From positions 491 through 23,958 of IMG/VR virus record IMGVR_UViG_3300030085_002899: a DNA stretch of 23,468 nucleotides. One strand, given 5' to 3'. The position numbers and the translations under genes are program-made. Origin of the DNA: a virus. A model generated the notes under the pieces. That model saw only the letters and a list, made by a program, of their open reading frames with translations, made no database searches and was not told where the DNA came from. The number at the start of each line of letters is the position of its first letter. The first letter of the stretch is position 1. Shown here piece after piece: positions 1 to 10,800 of the stretch.

Positions 1-90
1 ACTAACTTAATACCAACTGATGATGTTGGTACTCAAGTAGTCTATGATGAACTAGGTAATAATTTAGGTTTTATTACACCAAACGAATAG
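1..90 (+). CDS. C-terminal end of an unidentified protein (5' partial)
   Basis: The first frame is open from base 1 and ends at TAG (88-90), giving the last 29 residues of a protein that begins before the window. The fragment includes VVYDELGNNLGFITPNE and is too short for a family call. Its stop lies only three bases before the ATG of the next gene, so it very likely belongs to the same late structural operon. There is no in-frame stop before position 88, and the strand and spacing fit its neighbours, which supports a real gene end over a chance frame. Confidence 0.6.
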   Translation, partial: TNLIPTDDVGTQVVYDELGNNLGFITPNE

Positions 91-93
91 AAT

Positions 94-1884
94 ATGGATT
101 TTGATAAAGTAAATAGAGCATCTAATTTAGTTAGCAAATCACCTAACTTTAGAAGAAATATAAAATATAATATGCAGCAAGAAATTGCTGAGCAAAAATA
201 TAGAGATTACGAACTAGAAAAACAAAACGTTGCTCGTACTAACACTTTAAACTCTATTAAAGAAATAGAGCAGTTAGCAAGAACATATGCTTTTAGAGAT
301 AAAGATAAAGCTAGAATGCAAGAAATCTATGGTGATGCTGCTACAGAATTCAAAGACATAATAGCTAATAAGTATGGTGGAGATATTACTAGATTTTGGT
401 ATGAAGGTGGTCAGGCTGAGTTAGAAAGATTTAGAAGTACAATACTAGAAAATGAAGAGTCTTTAAGAATAAAACAAAATACTGAAGAATTCGCTAAATA
501 TTTTTCAGCTATTAATAAAGAAGGGGGTTTGTCTAATGTATTTCGGACTACTGCAGAATTAGCGTCATTGTATGGTGCAGGAAAAGTAGATAACTTTAGA
601 ATGCCTGTAGCAGGAAAAATAGAGCATGAAGAACCAGATGCAACTGTTTATAATAATGCTAGACCAGGTACATCTAGGGTAGATGTAGTTTTAGGTCATA
701 TGGATAATGAATTTACTTTTAGGTTAAATTATGCAAATGAAAAAGGTCTAAATATTGAAGATGCTGACAACATTCCATACGAAGACCTTAGAAAGTATGC
801 TGCTCAATATGTAGGTGGTTTAGAGGGTTACAATTCTGTAATTAGAAGTAAAAAGCCTAGTTACGCTAATACAATAGCAGAAGTGTTTAATAATAATTTT
901 AATGCTATAGATGGTGATAAAATTATAGATACTGAAAATAGAAGCTCTTCTTATAGAGAAGGCGCAAAACGATTAGCTCAATTAGCTCAACAAAGTAGTG
1001 GAGATATAGATGCACCTGTATATGGTAAAATAGCCTTTGAAGATTATTTACCTGAAATAATAAATGTTTTTGTAGACAGAAGCTTTAAGCCAGGAGAAAA
1101 CTTTAAAGAAGACTCTGTGTACCTAGAAGGTAAAAAAGTAGAACATACAACTGGTAATTGGTTTGGAGGTAGTGGTGAAAGACTACAAGAAGGTTCTGAG
1201 TTTGAAGGCAATGATTGGTCTATAGTTGGTGTGAGCTTATCATATAAAACTGTAGGAGATGAACCTAGACTTTTATCTAAAGAAGAAGTTGAGTCTGGCT
1301 CATATAAAGGAAAAGTTGTTCCAACTTATGTAGTAAACTTAGTTGATGAAGGTTTCTTTGGTGGAGATGAATACATATCAAAAGAACTTAATTTTAACAA
1401 TGTGCTCAAATCAGATGCTATTGATAAGCTAATAGAATACAATGATTCAGAATATCAAATGGGGCTTGCTAAAGAAGAACAGTATGTAGAAGAAACACCT
1501 ATTGATAATTTTGTAGATATAGATAGACAATCATCACCTTCACGTTTATATGAATTTGCTTTGTATAACAATAAAGCAATAGGTGAACAAATACAAAAGA
1601 TAGGAGCAGAGAAAACTTCTTTAGCAACTAAATCTACTTTATTAGCATTCTCACAATTATATGAAATTGATATAAATTCACTATATCAATTGTTCAGTTT
1701 ACACAACTCGCCTGACTTGCATAAAGCAATTGTATCTGATGACCCACAAGAGTTTATAAATAGTTTATCTTTGCTTAGCCAACAAAATGGCCAATCTAAA
1801 GATGATGCAGAAGCAATAGCTAAAGAGTTAGCAAGCTTAGCAGCAGCTATAAACAACAGTATTATAGAAATACAAAACAAATAA
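94..1884 (+). CDS. Putative internal virion / ejection protein, 596 aa, helix-rich
   Basis: I do not recognise a named family. Residues about 20-140 are highly charged and predicted helical, probably coiled-coil (for example EIAEQKYRDYELEKQNVART). Residues about 150-470 are mixed, with Gly-rich turns such as NWFGGSGERL. Residues about 500-596 are again helical and rich in Ala, Leu, Ser and Gln. There is no signal peptide and no clear membrane segment. The ATG at 94 sits three bases after the upstream stop with no Shine-Dalgarno sequence. The stop TAA is followed one base later by the ATG of the giant gene, so the two are probably co-translated. Helical proteins of this size directly before a giant virion enzyme are common in podovirus-like phages, where they serve as packaged cargo or ejection proteins; that role is inferred from position. 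A tail or portal-associated structural protein is the main alternative. Confidence 0.5.
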   Translation: MDFDKVNRASNLVSKSPNFRRNIKYNMQQEIAEQKYRDYELEKQNVARTNTLNSIKEIEQLARTYAFRDKDKARMQEIYGDAATEFKDIIANKYGGDITRFWYEGGQAELERFRSTILENEESLRIKQNTEEFAKYFSAINKEGGLSNVFRTTAELASLYGAGKVDNFRMPVAGKIEHEEPDATVYNNARPGTSRVDVVLGHMDNEFTFRLNYANEKGLNIEDADNIPYEDLRKYAAQYVGGLEGYNSVIRSKKPSYANTIAEVFNNNFNAIDGDKIIDTENRSSSYREGAKRLAQLAQQSSGDIDAPVYGKIAFEDYLPEIINVFVDRSFKPGENFKEDSVYLEGKKVEHTTGNWFGGSGERLQEGSEFEGNDWSIVGVSLSYKTVGDEPRLLSKEEVESGSYKGKVVPTYVVNLVDEGFFGGDEYISKELNFNNVLKSDAIDKLIEYNDSEYQMGLAKEEQYVEETPIDNFVDIDRQSSPSRLYEFALYNNKAIGEQIQKIGAEKTSLATKSTLLAFSQLYEIDINSLYQLFSLHNSPDLHKAIVSDDPQEFINSLSLLSQQNGQSKDDAEAIAKELASLAAAINNSIIEIQNK

Positions 1885-1885
1885 C

Positions 1886-4800
1886 ATGAGTAACGGAGTA
1901 GGTTCACCTAAAGACGATATTAAAAAATACGATGTAGATTTTTTAAAGCCTAAAACCCCACCTGTTCAAATAGATACTACTGGCGCAGAGAAATCTGACG
2001 CTTTTGGTTTATTTGGCACTGGGTATACAGAAGCTGAAAAACAAGCCGAACAAAATTATATTGAGCAATTAAATAATAAAGCTCCTATAGATTATGATAT
2101 GAGCTTAGTTGAAAAAGGTGCTCGTTCTTTTGTTGCAGGTATAGGTGACTTAATAAATGGTATGGGTGATGCTGTAGACTTTATTAGTGGCACACCTAAT
2201 CAAGACTATATTTCAGGAGCTTCTGAGCTATCAAAAGATATATATGGTGTTGATACTACTAAAACTATTTCTAGCTACTTCTCCGAAGCATTTCACACTG
2301 CAGGTAAAGAATTACAATCTGTAGGTGACCCAGTAGCTGAATTAGGTGATGTAGAAAACATTACTTGGAATGATATGTTTGATGTAGACTTTTGGTTTAC
2401 ACATGCAGCAAGAGCTATACCTTTTACTTTATCATTTTTCGTTCCAGGTATGGCAGGGGCTAAAGCTGGTCAATTAGCATACAAAGGACTGTCCTTACTC
2501 AATAAAGGTAAAAGCGTAGGAAGAGCTATGCAATCAATAGGTCTTGTTAAACACATGCATCAAGGTTCAAAATTTGCACAAGGTGCGGCTAGTTTTGCAG
2601 GAGGTGCAGCACTTGGTAATATGAGTGAAGGCGCTATTATTGCAGGTCAAGTATATAATGACGCTCTTAAAGAAGGAATGACTGAAAAGCAAGCGTCAGT
2701 AGCTGCTCATGATACTTTTATAGATAACATGAAGTGGATGGCTGTAGATGGCCTACAATTAGGTTTTGTTACTGGGGGTAATAGATTTCTTAAATCTGTT
2801 TTACCTAAAGGAGCGCAAAATTCATTATCACTTAACTTTACTAAAGCACCAGGAATAAAGTCAGTTATTAACAATATGGCTAAAGTTACTGGTATTGTTC
2901 TTACAGATGGTATGTTAGAGCAGTTTCAAGAAACATTCCAAGATTGGTCTAGCAAAAAGAACTTAGCAGAACAGCGTGGTGAAGAGTTTATGTCATACAT
3001 GGACTTCTTTTCAAGTAAAGAAAATTTACCTACTAGAGTTATTGCTTTTGCATCTTCTATGGCTGTATCAGGAGCTAAAACTGCTATAGATGTTTCTGCT
3101 GAAAGAAAAAGACTATTCAGTCTTGAAAAAGGTTTCGATGAAGAATTTTTATTTCAAGATGTTGAGCAGTTTGATTTAACAGAAAAAGAATTAGGTAAAA
3201 CTCCTACAGGTCAAGTTAGAGCTACATCTGGAAAATCTGTGCAAGAGCTTAAATCTCTTAAAATCAGACAATTAGATAAGCTTTTGGTTAAGAAAGTTCT
3301 TGAGGGTAAAGGTGATTACTATGTAGATTTAGTTAATCACTTACTTGAAGAAAATAAAATTACACAATCTCAACATGATTCATTTGTAAATACTGCAAAA
3401 GAAATGGAATCATTAGTTGAGTCTACACCAACTATCGGTCTGAATGAACAAGAAAAAGCTAGAATTATTTTAGCTACACGTCAGAAAAATAAAAATAATG
3501 CAATTATTGAAAGTCAACTTGAAGCTTTAAATCAAGAAAAAGAAAAGATTAAAAGTCAAGACCTAGAAGCTGATGTTGAAGCTCAAATGATTGCAGGTGT
3601 AGAAGAAGCTATTGCAGAAGTTAAGTCAGGAGATATTACTTTATTAGATGAAGATAACAATCCCTTACTTGACGACAATGGTAATGAAAAAACTGCTCGA
3701 AGAGAAAATACTGTACACGAACAAACAATTAAACAAGTTTATGCTGAAGCAACTGCTAGACGTGAAAGTGAACGAGCAGATAAAGATGTTCGACCTAGAG
3801 TAGCACAAATTATAGAAAAACAAAATGCAGGTCAAGAACTAACTGACGAAGAGCAATCATTTATAGATAATAAAGCAAATAAGCCTTATTACGAAGAAAT
3901 GGTAAAATCTGATAAGCTACAAAAAGCTCAAGATGTTGCAGGTCAAGACTTTACTATAGATGATGAAACAGATATAGAAAACGAAAAGTACGTATTCAAA
4001 AAAATTGAAGGTGATAAAGTTACAACTAGAGTTGTTGACGCTCAAGGTAATTTTACTGAAACTATTGTAACTGACGAAACAATAAGTGAAGATAGTACAA
4101 AAGAAGCTGAAGAAGAAAGTAAAAATTCTGTAGATAACAGAGAGCAAGAAAACGAAGTAGATAAAGATGTAACAGGTAAAGAAGATAGCGTTAAGGACAC
4201 TTCATCTGTAACTGGTGCAGAAGATACAAAACAACCAAAAGTAAACTCAGAAGAAAAAATTAGTGCAGCTAAAGAGCGATTAGGTAACAAGCTTTATGGA
4301 GGACAAATGGAAGTTTGGGCTGATGAACAAATGGAAGCTAATCCTACTACTGCTATATTTTTTGATGAAAGTCTTATAGATGATTTTGGTAAGCCTGCTA
4401 TTGGTATGGCTCTCGGATTAACTAAATTTATTAATCCACTAACCATGACTCAAGAAGTATTTCATCATGAGAATTGGCATATATATCAAAATATGTACCA
4501 AGATACTGCTGAAATGCAAGCTTTACTTGAAGGTATTGTTAGTCAACCAATATTCGAACAAACAAAGTTAAAGTACTATACAGAAATAGATATTGAATAT
4601 AAAGGTCGTAAACTAAAATTTCATGATTTAATAGGCTCTAAAAAAAGTGGAGTAATTACTATTAAAGAATGGATGTTAGAAAATGGTATAGTTGGAGACT
4701 CGCCAACCGATGCAAATACAAGAGCATATTTGTTTGATATGGAAACTATTATGGGCTCGCAAGGTTATAATATGCTTTCTGATAACAAACAAACTGATTT

Positions 4801-7800
4801 AAAAAATGAAGCTCTTGCAGTAGCTGGTGGTTTACAAAGTACTATAACATCTCCTTATTGGACTACAGAAGCTAAAAAGCCTAATAGTAAAATAAGAACC
4901 TTGTTAACAAATGCATGGTCAAGAATAAAAAAAGGAACTAATGAAGAGGTAGCAAACAAATTACTTTCAAGTCATTTCCCAGCTTATTACAACTCTGACT
5001 ATGCTACTATGTTGGAGTCATTCCAAAGAGCTTCTAGGCAGAACGAAAACCCTATATCTTGGAGTACATATACCAAAAGTAAGGGAATGTTCCTTAAAGA
5101 TAATTCTGCTGTAGAAAAACATCGAGTTATTTCAGCTGACCTTTCTATTGATTTAGCTATAGTACAAAGTAGTATTATAGAACAAGAAGCTCAAAAAATT
5201 GCAGATGAATTAAATGAAGGTTTATCTATAGAAGAAATAGGTAAGCGTTCAGCTGCTATATTTGAATCTAAAAAACAAGACTTAATTTTTGAAATTAAAA
5301 AACTAGCTAAACTTAATAATACAAAAAATAGTGAAGCTATAGAAAGAAGATTTCAAAAAAGAGCTAAAATTATAGATGCTAACATTAAGAAAGAAATTAT
5401 AAAAAATGTTACATCTAAAGTTGTTCGTGAAACTAGTCAATTAGATTTATTTCAAGAAACAATATCTGAAGAAGATTTAACTTTAAGTTTTGGTAATTTA
5501 TTAAATGATGCGTTTAAAAGAGGAACAAATACAAAAGTTACTGAGTTTTTACGAGACTTTACTGCATTATATAATAAAAATAAATCTAAAGAAGATGCTG
5601 TAATAACTAAATCTAAAGTAGAAACTGTTATTGCTCAATATCTTGATGGTAATAGAAACAACTATGATAACTTTGAAATGGCAGTTAAACTTGCTATTGC
5701 AAATGTTTCAGACTCTACTCAATCTACAAGCTCAGAAAAAATTATAAAAGAGTTTGTAAGTTTTGTAAATAGTAAACTTAAATCACCTGGTGAAAATCTA
5801 GACACTTCTATAAATAACATTTGGCAATACTTTAGGTCATTTAGACACGAACAAGTATTCCAATTTGATGTGACTGAAAATGGTGAAGTAATGATTTCAG
5901 AGTCATTACCTAGACATACTAATATTCAAATAAGTGGTGCTATACAAAAGTATAGAGAAACACTTATAAATGAAAATGGTAAAATTATTAGTCTAGCATA
6001 CGCACTAGAAAGAATGAAAGACCCTGCAAACAGAAAGCTAGGTTTACTTTCATTAATAAACACAATAATACCTTCAAGCACACTATTAAAAGATAGCAAT
6101 TTACAATTTAAGCTCGAAGATATAGACTCAATGAAAATAGCAGGTATGCCTGCACTTGAGTATTTTACTGAAGAGCGTATTAACGTATTACTATCTAATT
6201 TAATAACTATAGATTGGGGTCAACATATAGAAAACCAAAATAAATACTACGAAGATAATGATGTAGTGTTTGAATCAGAAGCTGCTCTTATACGAAAAGA
6301 TATAAATGCAATACTTAAAAGAACTCGTGTAGGTCAACAATATCAAGAAAAAGCAATTATTGCAAAAAATAAACTTGAATCTGGTCAAATTTTAACTCCT
6401 GAAGAACAAACAGCTTACGAAAGATATTTATCAGCAGTAAAAGTTTTAAGAAGTAATTACGAGTCTTATAAAGCTAATCCTAGAGAAAAATCATTTTATA
6501 AAACAAATATATTTGTTAGCAAACCTATAGAAAATGGATACCCTAAAAGAATGGGTGGTACAATAACATCTATACTAAACGAAACAGGTGAAAACTTTAT
6601 AAAAGAATTATTACGTTCTGTAATACTAAGTAAGAATACAAGAACTCTTATGGGTCAGGTACGTAACCCTGAAAATGAAGCTATAGGTACTTTTAATAAA
6701 ACTTCTTATTTATATAACAATACTGAAAACTTAGAGTCTTTATTTAAGAAAATGAAGTTAGATACAGAAGGTAATTACCCTTCTCGTTTACAGTATTTGT
6801 TTGGAGTTAATCCTTACGCTTATATGATGTTTGAATCAGTGTATAATCAAACACTATTAAACAATAATAATATAAGTGATAGAGCAGGTTCATGGAGTCC
6901 TGAAATAGGATACATGTCTGGATATTACGATGGTCGTAATAAGAAAGGGTTTAAAAACTCTAGAATGAACCCTAAGACTATAAAGCATATTAGATTTATG
7001 CATATAGTTGATTCTATTAAAAATAAATCTAAGCAATACAAACACTTTGTAGGTGTATTCGGTGATTCACAGCGTCAATATTTTATCAATAACGCTATGA
7101 TATTTGATGCAGAATCATTAGAAGAAAATGTAAATACTGTACGTATAAAGTCAAGAGATAAAGTTAATATGCAAGAACAAATTCAAATTTTATTTGATGA
7201 ATTGTTTGCAGCAAAACTTGTTAAAAAAAGTGACTTTAAATTTGTAGAGCAAGCTTATAAACAAAACTACGTTAATAAGTTTTTTATACAAGATTTATAT
7301 TTTAATAAATCTGCTGCGATGAAGGACGCTAAAATGTTAGCTGACTTACCTAAGCGTATGAAGGGTATATCTTCACCTCTTGCTCCTATGTCAGACGTAA
7401 GAATATTACCTATAATCGTAAAAGATGATGAGTTAAAAACAGAGTTACAAAAACTACAAATTGCAGACTCAGAGTCTTTTATATTACCTGAACATCAAAA
7501 ACTTTTATCTTTACAATATGGAGAGCTAAACGAAGTTGGTAATAATCTTAAGTCCTTATACTATGGACAAAACTTAGATAATACAGCTTTTGAAGCGCAT
7601 ATAGGAAGACCAAGAGTGCCATTATACTTTAAAACAGCTACTAAAATTCTTGAAGAACAATTTGCTGAAAAAAGTAAAATCTTTAGAGCATTACGTGAAG
7701 TTCTTAATGAAACCACAAGAAGACATAAAGGTGAAGCTGTTATTCCTGTTTTATATTTTGACTCATCTATTAAAGGTGGTATGTCAAGTACTGAACTTGC

Positions 7801-10800
7801 AAGTATAACGCACAGTGTTGAAGATATTATAGATGCTTCAAATGATATATACTTTTTAAATAAACAAAAAGGCGATAATACTGATTCTTCTTACGAACAA
7901 TTGGTAGAAGAAGGAAAAGTAAAAAGTTTAAAGAAGTTTATAGATAATCAAAATAAATGGTATCAATTTGAATCTGAGCCAGGAGTAATACAAACTGGTT
8001 TTGATGGCGCTAACTTTGGTATACAAACTGTTTTAGATAATACTAATAAGACTGGTATTTTAGCTAAACAAATGATTGCAAACTTAAATGTATTTAATAC
8101 AATTGAAAACGTATCATCTGGCGCAAATAAAGGTAAAAGTGGTTATGAAATGCTTGAGCCTATTAAAAAGCTATTAGCTGAAATATTAGAACTACAGTAT
8201 GCTAATTTCTTTGAAGGTGCAAATTTTGAAACTAAGTTTAATGATAACCAAGATAGGCTTAAATCATTTGTAGACTCAGAGTTAGTAAAAGAATTAGGAG
8301 CATCATTTGCTGGTAATGAACAAGCATTTAATGATGTTGTAGCATCATTGTTTAAGTCGCAAGTTATGCGATTAGAAACAAACGGTACTTTTTCTGTTGA
8401 GATGTCTGATATAGGATACAATCTTCAAGTAAATGAAGAAGGAGTTTCTTATTCAGAAGAATTAAAATCATATAAATTAGAAAATGGTAAGGTTACTTAT
8501 GGTGAAGTAGTTATGCCGTTTATCGCTAGACAAAGAGGTTACAAGGTAGGAGACAAAGTTTTAGTTTCTCGTATACCACACTCAAAGCCTGGTGATGGTA
8601 TAGTAATGACTATTAAAGAGTTTAATTCTTCTAAAGCTGGTAACACTATTATAATACCAACTGAGCATGCTAGTCTAATAGGTTCAGATAAAGATGGTGA
8701 TGGTCTGCATGTAAACATGAAAGCGCTAGGCGATAACTTATCGGTTATTGATGAAAAGAAAAATCAATTTTTAGATGCTATGTTTGATATGTATACTTCT
8801 CCAGAAGTATATAGCATTATTATGCAGCCTGTAGACTTTACTAAAACTATACGTGATGCAGGTTTAAATCACATTGAAACAATAGACACTGTTGACTCAA
8901 ACGAGTTTAAAAGAGTTAAAAGTGATTTACATATTAATGATGAGTTTGCTATACAAGATAGATTCTTAGGCAACTTTATAGGTATTGCTGCTTCTATGAA
9001 TAGAACAGTAAACTACTTTGCTTCAAGTGGGTTACAAAATGATTTAGCTACAGAAGTTAGAGTCAGAGTAAAAGGTAAGTCTGCTCCATTAAATATAACT
9101 CTTAAAGATAAATCTGGTAGAATTAATAGCATTAATAGGCTAACTAATAAAACAGGTAAAAACACGCATTGGTTAACTTATGCTCAATACTTAAACTTTA
9201 TTATAGATGATGGTAAAGCTGGAGATAGAGCTAAGTTTAATATTACTAAAGAAAGTGCTAGTCATTTTTCTTACTTACTTAGAACAGGTATGCCTATACA
9301 AGGCGTACTTGATTTAATGTATCATCCTAACTATGTTTCCTATATACAAAATAGAGCAGATGGATTAAGTAAACGTGAATCTATAGCTAAAACTTTTAAC
9401 ACAAAAGTAAGTCAATTACCAGTTGTTGTTATGGATATGCCTGGACAAATCGATTTATCGAAAAGCATAAATACTAAAATGTTTATGCAGCTTATAGGAG
9501 CTTTAGATTTAATTACATCTGATTTACAAGTAATTTCAGACATAACTAATTTAGATACAAAAATGCCTAAAAACATGATTGAGCTAGTTAGTCTTGAAAA
9601 TCGTTTCAATGATGTAATGAACAGACAAACTAGTATTTCTAGAAGGTTTGATTCTGACCCATATTTAAAGTCTCATAAGACATTATTATCTAGATATAAA
9701 GAAAAACTTAATGAAACTTCTACTGTATCAGCACAAGAAGCAGAAGTACTTATAGAGTCTATCAAATCAACTATTGACTTAAACAACGAAACTGCTTCTG
9801 AGCTGATTAACAACGCTATTAGTTTTTATAAAATATCTACAGAATTAAAACCTAATTTTGAAGGGAAAAGTTTTCACAACCTGTATTTAGATTTATTAAA
9901 TAGCAGATATAATGAATACTCTACTCAACTAGATAAAATGAATTCAGACCATTCAAATAATAATTTAGGTTTGGATTTATCTGAGTATTCTATTCTTAGA
10001 GTTCATGAGTTAGCTTCTAAAAAGATTGTTAACCTTAAAGAAGAAGGTTCAAATAAATTTATAAACGCATTACAATCTAACTTTACTAAGCTAACTAGGA
10101 AGCAGGGCAGAAGGTCTGTAAGTCATCAGATTAACAGATACTTTATACCATATGAAACTACTGACAATATTTTAACTAAAGAAGATTTAAAAACTTACAA
10201 GGATGCTTTTATGGAGCTACCTAAAGAATTAAGAAACTTCTTTATAGGTTATGAATATTTTGTCAATAAATTAGGTATAGGCACTAATAATACTTTGATG
10301 CCGTTTTTACCTAAACAAGTTTTATCTGAAATAAAAAGAGCTAATAAAAAAGTTAAAGATAACACACAAGTAGAAGTAACTCCTGGTGTGTTTGAGCGAA
10401 AAAACACTGTTATACAAGAATTGTTGGCTTTAAAGAATAATTCTGGTCAAGTGCTTAATAAAAAAGGTGAACGTATAAATCTTAATCTTATTTCAGAAAA
10501 AGCTTCTATAAGACATAACCAAGCTATATTTGCTTTAACTACAAACTTAGTAGAGCTAATGATAGGATACAATCCTGTACAATTTTCTAGTGTACTTAGT
10601 GATGCACCTTTGTATATGTACAATCAATTTAAGCTGCATTTAAGCGAAGATATTATTACATCTAAGTTCAATAGAGCAGACTCTAAGTCACTTAAAGGTG
10701 CTAAAGGTAAAATGAGATTTACTAATGAATTTTATCAAACATTAAATTCAAAAATAGCATACAATAAAAAAGGAGAACCTATTGTAAGTTCAGAATATAA

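Noticed and set aside
8560-8720. T7/N4-type single-subunit RNA polymerase
   Set aside because: The visible metal-binding motif is a D-x-D-G-D loop with an upstream Arg-Ile-Pro, which belongs to the double-psi beta-barrel class. I saw no palm or finger motifs of the T7 family.
8687-8722. EF-hand reading of DKDGDGLHVNMK in the giant protein
   Set aside because: The first six residues fit a calcium loop, but position 8 is His and position 12 is Lys, both poor. The Arg-Ile-Pro 39 residues upstream and the intervening strands fit the polymerase DPBB better.
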